A DNA stretch of 64,000 nucleotides, taken from assembly GCA_021613535.1 (NCBI GenBank), contig CP075492.1:7006001-7070000 (forward strand). The letters are read 5' to 3'. Under the pieces are notes generated by a model. That model did no database searches. It was not told where the DNA came from and saw only the letters and a program-made list of their open reading frames with translations. The position numbers and the translations under genes are program-made. Source of the DNA: Adineta vaga. Its lineage: Eukaryota > Rotifera. Below are positions 13,101-24,800 of the stretch, in pieces. The number at the start of each line of letters is the position of its first letter. Within the stretch, counting starts at the first letter, position 1.

Positions 13101-15793
13101 ATGTTAGTGCGTGTGATTATCTTAAATAGAAGAAAAGATCACAAAAACATCTCTGTTTACATACGTGTTGTACAATCTGAATCCATCCAATTCGATGTAC
13201 ATTTACAAACTCCCGGACTGACACATGAACCATTATTTTGGCATGATGGTAAACAGATAGCTATATAAGAAAAAATATGAATTTAAATAAACGCATAATA
13301 TTCAAAATTTATTCTAAATCTATGCGTACGAATTGAACAATCTGACCCGCTCCATCCTGAGATACAAGAACACTTGTTGGGAGCCGCACATGTACCATTA
13401 TTCGAACATGACGAAGCACAAATAGCTAAATTAGAAGAAATGTAGTTTACATGTGATATTCAGTTACTAAAACATATGGATAGAATTCATGAATTGTAAG
13501 AAGATATACTAACGGTTTGCACAGTCTGGTCCATTCCATCCTGAAGCACAGGTGCATGCATTCGGTGATGAACAAGTACCATTATTTAAGCATCCATTTG
13601 CGCAAACAGCTAAAAATAATAAAAATCAATTAAGAACTAGAACCATCTATATTTCTGATTTATAAGCATTAATACATACGAGTTGAGCAGTCGGGACCAT
13701 TCCATCCCGATGCACAAGTACAAACATTCGGTGAAGAACAAGTACCATTATTCAGACATGGGTTTGGGCAAGCAGCTAAAAGACAAAATTATACTCACTC
13801 GGTGTTCCTGTTTATCTAGGATCATTACGTACGTTTTTGGCAACCTGGACCTTCCCATCCTGCTGTGCAGTTACATACTCCTGGACTTGAGCAAAAGCCA
13901 TTGAAGCAAGGTATTGAACATATTGCTAAAACAAAAAAAAACGAAATAATGTTAGTGCGTGTGATTATCTTAAGTAGATGAAAAGATCACAAAAACATCT
14001 TTGTTTACATACGTGTTGTACAATCTGAATCCATCCAATTCGATGTACATTTACAAACTCCCGGACTGATGCACGAACCATTATTTTGACATGATGGTAA
14101 ACAGATAGCTAGATAATGAAAATACAGATTTTACATAGACATACGGTCTTCTGAATTGATTCTGGACAGATACGTACGAATTGAACAATCAGATCCAGTC
14201 CATCCTGTCATACAAGAACATTGATTAGGCGCTGAACATGATCCATTATTTAAACAGCGAGAACAAGTCGCTAAGATAAGAGAATAAATATATTACGTAA
14301 ATATATCATAATCCAATGAATAAAGCAGGAACAAAATATCTCTTCAATCCGCCAAACAAGTAGAATCAATAGTAGTGATTTGGAAAGCAATACTTACGTA
14401 TTGTACAATCTGAGCCATTCCAGCCTGTTCGACATGAGCATATTCCTTCAGAGGAACATGTAGCACCATTTGAACATTGAGGCCAACAGCTACCTAGAAT
14501 TACGGATGTAAAATATAAATTTGAACTATAATTCAATGAGAAATTAGTTGATGAGACAAAAAATAGAATGTGACCTCATTAGAAACGATATGTAACATAA
14601 CGAAAACCAATGGTTACGAAAACAAAATTTGATAGTTATTAAAAGGAACGGAAAAGAAATTGAAAAAAAAACACTAGGCTTCGTATTCTAATTGAAACTA
14701 ATTACCTGAAGAGATTCGTTGAAGTGAACAAAAACTCATTTGCATTTGCAATTTTTGACCATCCGCAAACATTATTTCAAAACTTATTTTAGTATGTAAA
14801 GTATCAATAGAATGTTGAATTTTATCATCAAATGTTTTTCGACAATCGACATCAGTACTCACCTGGATAATCAATTGATATTGTCATAACTAATAAATCA
14901 CCGTTTGTACCAGGATCTTTTTGACAGTAAATATCATCAATTCTAAAATATTAAAATAAGATTTTCATAGATTACTATTGAACAAGAACAAATTGGTAGG
15001 CATACTTACAGTGCTTGTCGTTTTTGAGCACCGCTTGTCACTAACGATGGAATTAGTTTAACATTCACAACAACAATATTTGGTAAATCGATCGATTTCA
15101 TTAGCTGAAGAAAATCATTCATAAGCTCTACAGAATAAAAATCAAATGTTATTTACATTATTTGCTACATTTTTCAAATCGGAGATGTTCATCGCATGGT
15201 TCAACTTTGATTCGTTCCATAGACAAGATAATATGATGTCGAAGCTACACGATATTCATATGAATAGCATGAAAACAAAGTACATCAAAAATATACTTAA
15301 TTGAATATTTGTAACACGCTGTGTCTTATTTGGAAGATATATTGTCATAAAAACAAAGAGAGCAAGCACTCCTATTATACCCAGTGTAACCAATGGACAA
15401 CATATAGATACTTTTATTCTATATTTATAAACAATATTTCCCCATTTTCTAAACAAAAATCGAGAATATGAAAATAATTTCGAAAAAAAGATTAATTTTA
15501 CATATAAGTTTATCATCAAATACTGTGCAAGTATGGCTTATTGTAACTGTCTAGACTTACATACAATGGATAGTAATGTAATATGGTTGTAATCTTCTGC
15601 TTTTCTTTCTAATGATCTAAGGTCAGAGTGTTCCAGTCAACAAAACTTACAAAGTCGTTTCGTTAATATTTTAAAAGATATCTTTTTAGAAATAGTATTT
15701 TATAACTCACCGAAAAAAATTTTGCTCATTACCATCTTGATCGGTTGATACTTCAAGAAGATTACTCGTTGATCTCCAGAACACACTTGGCAT
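10101..15793 (-). CDS. Type II membrane protein with 20 EGF-like repeats and a C-terminal hedgehog-type Hint (Hog) domain
   Basis: First exon 15793-15711 ([15 protein letters not shown]) splices to 15448-15297, which carries one hydrophobic segment ([20 protein letters not shown]). A short ectodomain region with a [15 protein letters not shown] stretch follows, then 20 EGF-like modules, each on its own exon of about 95 bp in the same phase (14493 down to 11081). The C-terminal part uses exons 10964-10797, 10740-10476 and 10392-10101. It matches the hedgehog autoprocessing domain: AGGGCYYG (candidate nucleophile Cys), [29 protein letters not shown] (the TxxH motif), and [16 protein letters not shown], like hedgehog's APLTxxGTLLV. 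A last hydrophobic segment ([14 protein letters not shown]) lies near the end. By family knowledge the Hint domain would cleave before its Cys and might attach a sterol to the EGF part; that is inference. The architecture lacks a hedgehog signalling domain. Confidence 0.85.
12478..13262 (-). repeat. Five-EGF block, copy 1 of a recent tandem duplication
   Basis: Five EGF exons and their introns here match 13326-14108 in order, offset about 847 bp. The match extends through intron sequence, for example the intron with AACGAAATAATGTTAGTGCG near 13093 and near 13940. Intron identity points to a recent duplication or to gene conversion. Confidence 0.85.
13326..14108 (-). repeat. Five-EGF block, copy 2 of a recent tandem duplication
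   Basis: Partner of 12478-13262. The intron beyond its upper end (about 14109-14175) also matches the intron at 12416-12477, so the repeating unit has been copied more than once or in a shifted register. Confidence 0.85.
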
Positions 15794-16748
15794 CTGAAAG
15801 GATATATATATGTATAAATTTCATTCTATAACAATACATATTATTGCACGAAATATCACGGTGCATAATGAGACGATTACAGGACATATGACTTCCTACT
15901 TTGTTATCTAGATAAATCGAAATATACATAAAGGAGCACAATAACACCAATTTACATGCACTTTTAAAAGGGTGATTATTCATCCAGAACATGCTGTCGA
16001 CGTTAAAGGAAAATAGAGTTGGCCATGATTATATTGACATGCGACCATAAATGAAGAGAAAAAAGTAGAAACATCATATGAAGATTCGTAGATGACTCAA
16101 ACATACTGATTACCTATGTAACTATTATTCACGTATAGAGACAAGCAGGAAAAGGACAGGTAGATACAAACGAGACTATCGAACGGTAAGAAACGCCCTT
16201 TTAAACATTTTATATCATGTTTATATTATTTCCGAAGTAATACTTAGTTCCTAATAATGAATCATATTTTCTATCATACGGCTCAGTTTCATTAAATCAA
16301 AACCATAAAGATAAAGAACCGAATAAGATACAAGCAAAGTATATGTATATATATATTCATAGATCGACAAGTGAAATATTTTTAAAATGAACAGTGGCAT
16401 CAGAAGGCAGTAACAAAATGCGCTGTTTGGATGTAATCGTGAAAAACAATCATATATGTTATTTAACAAATAATATTTACATAATTTCTTTAACTATGAT
16501 ATGACGACCAATTTCAATAGTCTATATTACAAATACTAATAAATTTAAAACATAAAATGCAAAATATTCGTTCACTAAGATAAACATTTGAACATCAACC
16601 CCTGGATATGTCTCCACTATAATTTAATTCTTTTTCGTTTTTCTTTCTCTCTTTCTTCTACATACATTCACATCATATATGAACACAAACAGTTACATCT
16701 TCGTCGACTCCATATTGGGCACGTGTTTTCTTTTTTCATAATACATCA
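15794..16748. other. Shared upstream region of two divergent genes
   Basis: About 950 bp between the first coding exon of the EGF-Hog gene and the start of the four-helix protein gene. It is AT-rich, with a CT-rich stretch near 16630-16660. No supported gene was found; any non-coding first exons and promoters of both genes would lie here. Confidence 0.45.
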
Positions 16749-17637
16749 ATGTTGCGTTATAACTTTATTGCACTGCAGCTCATTGCACTGATCCTTGCAA
16801 TCATTGCTATCACTACTTCGTAACTCTTTTTACATAAGCATTTATTTATATACTCTCTTCTTTTTTTCCCACCCATTCTAGTTCATGGGAAAAAGTCACA
16901 TTAAAAGATGATGATGCTCTGCAAACAATCTATCATTCACCATTACTTACTGCACTCACGACTTTCACTCCTCCTATTCGTCATCAGCATTACAATGTCA
17001 CCGGTTATATTCTCACTATCAACTCAGGATTGCTCGATATTTGTGTACATCTTCAGCATTCAAATCATCTCTTCCGTCAACCTCAGCGGTGTAAACAAAC
17101 AGTAGCTCGACCTTCCATTGGTAACATTTGACACTTCATCTATCCCATTATGACCACAAGTACTGTTGAACAACCGATTTCTGTTTAGGTCTTGCTATCA
17201 TTGGAGTCATCTTTCTTGTCATTGGTATCGTTTGTACAGGTAAGATTGCATGGATTTGTCATGTATGATCCTTGAAATGGTTGATTTGTTTCGTAGGATT
17301 TGCCGATGAAGAGATGTATGATGATCGTCAAGTTCGTTGGTTATGTTATGGTTCAGCATTGAGTGTGGCATTAGCTGGTCTTCTTCTATTCACAAGTCAT
17401 TGGACATATTCGATGAGTTCTGAACTTCAACTACCAACAGCATATGTTCGATTTGGATATTCGACATATTTGATTGTGACAGCAGCAGTATTGAGTTTAC
17501 TTTCGATGAGTCTCGTTTTGTGGCGAGTAGTGAGTAGATGAATGTTGAGTAATGGATGATGATGTATTTCAATGTTAATAGTATCTTTGTAGGGTTCATT
17601 ACGATCATCATCAACGACGACGAGTGAGAAATGTTAG
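16749..17637 (+). CDS. Four-transmembrane-helix protein, unidentified family
   Basis: Exons 16749-16819, 16882-17120, 17189-17239, 17297-17529 and 17593-17637 join in frame to about 212 codons. The first helix is IALQLIALILAIIAIT. A loop of about 90 residues follows, with a glycosylation site in HYNVTGY and the run SWEKVTLKDDDALQTIYHSP. Helix 2 is GLAIIGVIFLVIGIVCTG, helix 3 ALSVALAGLLLFTS and helix 4 YLIVTAAVLSLLSMSLVLW, and a Ser/Thr-rich tail ends TTTSEKC. The topology resembles small tetraspan (claudin/TMEM-like) proteins, but I cannot name the family. The 3' UTR with AATAAA at about 17791 has a copy at 9729-9798. The last exon is the least certain part; without it the frame stops at 17541. 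Confidence 0.65.
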
Positions 17638-17736
17638 ACGCCGTGTATCGAAAAAATCCAATCATCGTTTGTGAAACATTGAAACGATACTTTTTGCTTC
17701 GTGTTTTTTTTTCTATTGAATATTATTTATATTTTC

Positions 17737-17805
17737 GATGTATCTAAAGAGTTAGTTTATTTTTGATTTTATGATGTTAATCTGGAACAATAAAGTTAAG
17801 TATGA
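17737..17805 (+). repeat. 3' UTR segment duplicated at 9729-9798
   Basis: Lies after the stop of the four-helix protein gene and holds its likely poly(A) signal (ACAATAAAG). The near-identical second copy is about 8 kb upstream in the same orientation. Confidence 0.75.
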
Positions 17806-18163
17806 ACGAAAAGAAACATCTCGCTAATGATTAATCTTTGTAATATAATTTTCATCGATCAGGTCATACTTCAAGGGCAAAAAAAATGTTTTAGTGATCT
17901 ATGCACTGTTATCATCTTAAAGAAAATAAGAGTAATTGCCTTTTTTCCAAGTAATTCTTTTGTCAATATTTATGATACTACAGAATGTAAAAAGACGAAA
18001 TTGAAAATAAGATTTTGACTTCATTGCGTATTTGAAAATCGCGGTTAGTATCAAATTACTACATGTAGCATATTGTCCTATATATATATATACGTATATT
18101 GGTTCGAACCTGTAACGATACTGCTTATACAGTAAGTTTACTCGAAACGAACCTTACACTCTA
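17806..18163. other. Intergenic, no gene seen
   Basis: AT-rich spacer with a short (TA)n run near 18080-18095. A GGTTCGAACC palindrome at 18101 looks like a tRNA T-arm, but no cloverleaf can be built around it. It should contain the promoter of the secreted protein gene at 18164. Confidence 0.45.
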
Positions 18164-18924
18164 ATGTCTTTAAAATTAATCTTTTTCTTTATCGTGATAT
18201 TCTTGAAAGATTCTAAAGGAGTACCAGTGACTGAAGAATGCACCAATAATCCAACCATTTGTGCTTCAAATAGTTATTGTTTTCAAAATTCAAGAAACTA
18301 TTCTAGTTGTCAAAAGTCATGTCCAAAGAATTGGTCATGCAATAATGGAAGTAGGCAAAATTTCACAAAGTTATATAATTGTAATAAATTATTTTCGTTC
18401 CATTAGATATTTCATGTAGTTTTCCCGTGGAACAGATGGTGACAGAAGTTAGTCATTTGAAACATGAAGATGTGATCAGTGGTTTTGCAATTGATCAACT
18501 TTGTATTGCTAAACATGGTTGTGAATATAAATCATCGTTTGACAATCCATCTTGGTTTGATAATATTCTTGTTGCTTTCATTAAACCATACGTTGAAAAG
18601 CATGACAATTGGAATAGCGTCATTGATCACTGTCATAAAACATTTTCGAAAATTCCTATCGTAGGTAAATACTTTTGTCAACAGAAGATGGCTGAACATC
18701 ACATTACTGTGGATTTGAAGAATGCTGTGAGTAATAATGGATGTGGAACACAACATGATTGGGATGCAGTTGGTAAAATTATTGTCAGTTGCGTGAAAGA
18801 AGCAGATATTAATATTCCATTTGGTGAAAACTATGCTATTTCTGAAGTTTTTCGACAACGAAATTTAGTTCGAGAGAACTGTATCAAAACGCGAAGAGAA
18901 AAAGGATTTCAAATTGAGTTTTAA
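18164..18924 (+). CDS. Small secreted cysteine-containing protein, unidentified
   Basis: Two exons, 18164-18350 and 18407-18924, encode about 234 residues. The N terminus MSLKLIFFFIVIFLKDSKG is a signal peptide. A short Cys-rich part follows (CTNNPTICASNSYC, CQKSCPKNWSC), then a longer region with spaced cysteines (DQLCIAKHGCEYK, VIDHCHKTFSKIP, VSNNGCGTQHDWDAVGK). There is no membrane segment after the signal peptide. I do not recognise the family. The poly(A) signal AATAAA is about 40 bp after the stop. The gene is convergent with the LamG protein gene, whose signal peptide also begins MSLKL and whose first 16 coding bases are identical. Confidence 0.7.
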
Positions 18925-19129
18925 TTTAATTTCATTGTAATCATCATAAAATATGATACATGTGAAATAAAGTAACACAACACTTTCTGATAAAACAAAA
19001 TATATTACTCAATTTTATTTATTAAAAAAAAACTAATTTGAATATAAATCAAATTATTGAATACAACAGAAAAGAACTTTGTTTTAATGTTCAAATGATG
19101 TCAAAAACAAATCGGTTTACTACGAACAC

Positions 19130-20896
19130 TCAAACCTTACTCTCGAGATATGGAGGTATACAGGCGGATCCTGGAACGAATTGACAAATTTCTGTCGATG
19201 ATAATTCACGAGAATAAATTCTTAATTCATCAATTTTTCCTTGAAATTGAAGAAGTTGAATTGTATTGTCAACACGATTACACGCAGTTAATTCATTACA
19301 CATTCCAATCGTAACAGAACTCATATTTTGACTACCTAAATAATCATTATTACCACGAGTTTGAACTATAAAATTGCCATTTATATAAAGACGAATACCA
19401 TTTTGAGTTGAATAAGTCATACTGATATGTGTCCATTTCTCCAATAGTTCTTTGCCAAACTCGGACGAAGTGCTGTATATTCCATTTTTACTCAATGACT
19501 GGGCGATTAAATATCCGGATTTATCAAAACCTATCATTGGTACACACCAATCGCTCAAATCACTGACCTAAATCAATAATAAAAGATTAGTAATATTATC
19601 TGATTGAATATTACCTGAAGAATAGAACCAACGCGTTCATACGCATAAATCCATAATGAAAATGAGAAAGGATAATTCAATTGACTCAAGTAATAAAAAC
19701 CTGTTGTTCGAAAACATGATGGCGATAATATGTTAACTACTAATGATTGATTAGATTTACCATCTGAATCAAATGTTGTCGAAACAGAGAAAACATTGTT
19801 GATGCTATTAGGACCTGCATCATTATATGTACCATCGAACGGATAAAACGCAACAAGAGTCGCTTCATCAATAAGTTCGGTATCAGTCTTAAGACGAGAT
19901 ACAAATGTTATTTTGTCAATAAGACCATTGTTAAAAGTGAACTGGTCATCAAAGGCTGTATAACCAAATATTATTTTAGGTGAATTTTCAGCATATGGTC
20001 CTGATGCTGTTCTTTTACAGTCCAATATACCATTCAAATAGATTATTTGTTCTGATTTAGACCGATCGTATAAATAAGCAATATGATACCATTGATTTGT
20101 ATTCAATAAATTTCTACTCATTAAATCATCATCATAAAAACCTAAGTAAAGATAATCATTTTTCACTGCCAACTGTAGACATTTGTCTGTATCACGTGCC
20201 ACACAATGATTAAATATTATGAAATAATTGGATATACCATATGGTGAACTATAAGCTTCGGTGATTAAAATCCAAGCAGAAACAGTGAAACTATTTGTTG
20301 TTAAATCAAGATTTTTATTGACAATACCATATGTATCGGAGAATTTAATAGCACTACCATATCCAGCATACCCAGGTGATAACCACATTCTAGAAGAATC
20401 AGGTTCTGCAGTATCAGCCGTCGATATAAATTCGCCGTTATATTGTCCATATACATCATTGAAGTTCTTATCAAATAACCATTGAATAATTTCGGGTGTA
20501 TTAGATGATTCTATGAAAATACTTAAAATTTGTTTTTTCTCAAGAAAAAAGTACAAATGATATACGAATTTTTCGTTACATACTAGTATTGATTGTTTTA
20601 TTTGAAAAACTGAATACAACAGAAGACATATCAGTGACCATATGTACTTGTCCTTGTGAAAGATGTGCAGAAAAAAGTTCACATAGTTTCTTAGCATTAA
20701 AATAATTGCCTGTCATACATTGTGTATTATTGAAACATCGACATTTACACATTTCCAGTGTTTCTATTTCTAATAATCCATTCAATTGATCCGTAGCCAT
20801 GGATGGATCAAATTTAGCATTGTAATAAACATTCATAGGTATCATATATATTGATTTAAGAAAGACAAGGAACATCACCGTTAATTTTAAAGACAT
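19130..20896 (-). CDS. Secreted protein with PAN-like region and two LamG/concanavalin-type domains
   Basis: Exons 20896-20584, 20510-19615 and 19567-19130 join in frame to about 548 codons. After the signal peptide (MSLKLTVMFLVFLKSIYM) comes a small Cys-rich module resembling PAN/apple (MCKCRCFNNTQCMTGNYF, KKLCELFSAH). Two jelly-roll domains of the laminin-G/concanavalin class follow. The first has FTVSAWILI, NQWYHIAYLYDRS and IIYLNGILDC; the second has FSFSLWIYAYERVGSIL, EKWTHISMTYS and IRLYINGNFI, ending GKIDELRIYSRELS. These W-x-H-I and Y-x-NG-x strands are diagnostic of the fold. No membrane segment follows, so it is probably a secreted or matrix lectin-like protein binding glycan or protein. 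The ligand cannot be told from the sequence. Confidence 0.82.
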
Positions 20897-21879
20897 TTTA
20901 TAAGTGAAAGTGTGAAATTCTTTTCTTTTTCTATTATTATTTTAATGTGTGTTTTGCACAGTAGTGAAGCGGTACTGGACGTCGAAGGAATGTATGAGAA
21001 AAGCGTTCTTTCTATATTTATCTGCGCATATTCAATATAGAATATGATTATAAAACACTTTCTAAATTAGATCCAGTTTTGTTCGTGTAACACCTGTTTG
21101 AAAACCATTCTGTCATTTGGATCTAATATTCAATTAATTAATAACGTAGTCGCCTTGAATATTTGCAACGATAAAGATATGGGTTGAAAAACCAATGAGA
21201 TGTTCATGTAACATAAATACGAAGTATATGACAATCCATTTATATAACACATTATACGTAACATGTATGTCCTCATAACAAAATATAATCAATTAACTAA
21301 AGTTATTTTGCATTCTCTCATGTATATTAAATTCAACTTTGAAAGTCAGTCACATTATTTCTAATTAAACAAGTAAAATAATCAGAAGACTCTATGTTAA
21401 CTAAAAATCTAGCTATTCATGTTTGTTTCCTATTCAAATCAACGCTAAATTTAACTTGTGTCAGAATTATATATCGATTCAACATATGCATATCAAAGCC
21501 ATTACTGTAGCAAAGAAAAATTCGTATTTGTTCATAAGCAGCTGAAATATTTTCTTTATGTTTTTCACTCGACACACACACACATACATAGTTATAAATA
21601 AATGACATTCTTTCGAAAGAACAACAGAAAAATCACACAACCAAACACACACGCACACTCGAACGTATATATGTATATACATAAATTGCTCTTCGATTGT
21701 TGTTCTCGAGAATAAAAATGATGATATATATCTCTAAGCTAACAAATACTTAATGACAAAGGAGAAAAATATATAGATATGAAATTCTTCATTTCATGCA
21801 AAGCGACAAGAAAAAGAATATTGCACACAAAAAATGACAATAATACTGATGAGATTCGATTTTAGTTCGTTTGTTTCTT
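20897..21879. other. Intergenic with CA-rich microsatellites
   Basis: Upstream region of the LamG protein and 3' flank of the SBF gene. It contains short (CA)n runs near 21572 and 21645. No gene was seen. Confidence 0.5.
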
Positions 21880-24800
21880 CTAAGAATCCAGAAGGCATGA
21901 TTTAATTTTATCCGTCCATGTTTGAGCATCTTGAGCAGTTGCAGCAATGAAATTATAGATACGACGATTGGTATGTAACTAAAGTACAGAAAATCTTTCA
22001 CATGCAATTCTATTGGAGATGTTATTTTACCTCGAAAGCAGCTCGACTATCGAATCGTCTCAGTGCATTTGGAAATGGACCAGTATAAGGAAGAATTTCC
22101 ACTGCATCAGCTAGAAGAATAACTCCCTTTGCTGTTTGATCATCACTACTATCGTAATATCGAAGCTAAATAGAAAAATAAATTATCGATAAAATAAAAA
22201 TCTCAAATTATTTATTTCAATATGCACCTCATGTCGGACAGAATCAAGAACAAACCAACGTTCTTTCCATTGCTTTAATAGATGACCTCGCTTTCGAAGA
22301 TAACCTTCATGTGTTCGATGTTGTGGACCTGAATTATTTGCAGTTACACTTGATGATGCGAATGGATGTGTTAAACTATGATGATCATAAACACCTAGAA
22401 GTAATGCATTAAAATTTTATCTTAATCGAATTCAGCATGTGAAAATAATCAAGAGGAATTTTATTATTTCTACATATAGAGAATTAGATTCTATTTCTTA
22501 TTAGATTATGTATATAAAATATGTAGCACTATTTTACCCGCTCTCTCCAGTAAAACATCTGTAATATCTGTAAATGATTTATCGAAGAATAATAATAAAA
22601 GTACGGTAAGAATCCAAAAGATTGAAAAATTACCTGTAACACTGCCCGTTTCAAAACGACTTGAATTGACAACAATCTGAGAATCGGAAGGACCACTAGT
22701 ACCAATTCTTCGACATGGTTTACATGATGCAATCGATCGACATTTTTCGTGACAAACATTCGAACAATCACGACATTGAAGTGCCCGTATTCCATCTAGT
22801 CAAAAAAATCAAAATGTTTCTTTCTTATATAGAAAAGAAATCTTTGTGTGAATACAAACCCATGGGTGATTTCTTTGAATCAATAATCTCATCACAAAAA
22901 TCACATATTTGTGCCGATGAAAATTGCGTTGCTTCATACGTATGTGAACCATAGATTGATGATGTACGTGATGAAGAAATAGATGATGATAGTGAACGTT
23001 GTGGTTGAAGATAGTGTGATGTTGAATTCGTTCGTTTATAAGCTACATCTTGCAATGACAGTCGCTAGAAAATAAAGATTCTATTTACAAAGATCAATAA
23101 TTTTCATTGAAACATACTTGTGCCTTTTCTCTTTCAGGTTTTTCAATTTTATCCCAATAAGTTTTCCACGAATCTCCATTGATATATGCTAATGTATTTG
23201 ATATTTCCTATAAAAATAACAATAAATTCATTTTCAATCTAGTTAAACAACATTTTGTTCACATACCGAAACAATTTCATTAAAAAAATCTGGTAAACAA
23301 ATACTAATATCATCATATACAGCTGATATACATTTACTACGTTGTCGTAATTCAGCATCATTCAAATGTTCATCATGTTCAGCTACGGCAATATCAAGAT
23401 CATATGGACAACCTGTTTCTAATGTTTCACTTAAATAGAAATCCCATATATCAAGTGAATACATCTTATATGATGGACGAAGAACGCAACTATCATTTGT
23501 TGGTGAATATAGAAAATTATAAAATCTTGAACATTCTCGATTCACTTTGCTGATATAATCCCAAATATTAATTGTATTACATCGATATAAGCCTAAGGAA
23601 AACAAAGAATAGTTTTTGATAGAATAATGAATATATTCAATAAATTTACCACTGATATCATCAGCTAAAGGATCACGAGTTGTATCCACATACCAATTGC
23701 GATCTTTTTTACGTTCACAATCACAATCTAACATGAAATTTTTAAAACGATTCGATAAATGATGGTAAGCAAGAAAACGAAGATAATATTCATTAAATTC
23801 AAATTCAGTTGGAAATTGATTCCAGATCTAATAGAACAAAGTTCATAGTTTGTTTTTTCTATGTTCTTAATATGTATTTTAGTTACTTGATGGACAAGAT
23901 CGAGAAATTGAAGAAAAACAGGTGCAAAACCTGTTTTGTTTGCTGCTGTTTGATTTGATCGATGTGAAAATCGATGTCCAAAGGCAAACCATTCTCGTTC
24001 AATTAATGTTTGAAATCCTTCAAATGTTCGATAGTATGGATCAAGTAATAATTCACTGATAGAGACAAGTTGAGCAGCTGTATCCCAACCATCTTCAACA
24101 CAAATCATCACTGATGATGCATGATCTTCAATAAATTGAACAATATAAACACTGATCATGAGGATCTTTTGTAACTAGAAAAACAAACGAATTATTTATG
24201 ATTACAAAGAAAAGAGGAAATTTACTTGATAGAGCCATCGTGATTCTTCAATAAGTTTATAAAATGACATTGAATTTGGTAATGCTACTGATGAAATATC
24301 CGTTCCATTATGATTAGCATGACCATTAGATGTTTGTGCGGACATACTAGGGACACATGCACGTGTCATTTTTTTGAAACTTGCTTTAATTTGACTAACA
24401 TCATGAAATTCCAAAGGAAGAAAACAATAATTTTGAAATTGTTCAAGTCGACCGGTCTAAAAAGAAAGAAGAGTACAATCATTAGCAAAGAAGAAGTTTT
24501 TAGCAAATTGAAAATTACCCGATGTTGAGCTCGATCACCAATAATATAAAGTGGTGAACGTTTGTGTACTTGTAAAATTGATTCATTAAAATCTATATCA
24601 AAATTCGATGAACCATTCGCACCACTTGTTCCTCCACTTGTTGCTGTAGCTGGTGGTGTTGGTGAATTCATTGATGTATAACTTGCTGTTTCACTTCGTG
24701 GTAATGTATCCATATTTGAATGAGTATTAACGCTAGCTAGAAAAAATGAATTCGATGTTATCGAAAATATAAGATAAAGAAATTTTTTTTTTGAAAAAGT

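Larger units (their letters stand above)
11081..14493 (-). repeat. Array of 20 one-exon EGF-like modules
   Basis: Twenty exons of about 95 bp, separated by introns of about 60-110 bp, each encode a short EGF-like module of the pattern CxxxCxNNGxCxxPxxCxCxxGWxGxxC. Examples are [17 protein letters not shown] near 14450 and [17 protein letters not shown] near 13730. All splice in phase 1, so modules can be added or lost without breaking the frame. Confidence 0.88.

Noticed and set aside
11081-14493. Regular repeats about 95 bp long separated by about 75 bp, resembling a repeat-spacer array
   Set aside because: The repeats are coding EGF exons with splice sites and the spacers are introns; the genome is eukaryotic.
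16588-17105. Two plus-strand frames, one before and one overlapping the four-helix gene
   Set aside because: A different frame with good splice sites gives a continuous four-helix protein; these frames lack support.
18090-18145. Possible tRNA, from a GGTTCGAACC T-arm-like motif
   Set aside because: No acceptor, D-arm or anticodon stem can be formed around it on either strand; the motif is a simple palindrome.
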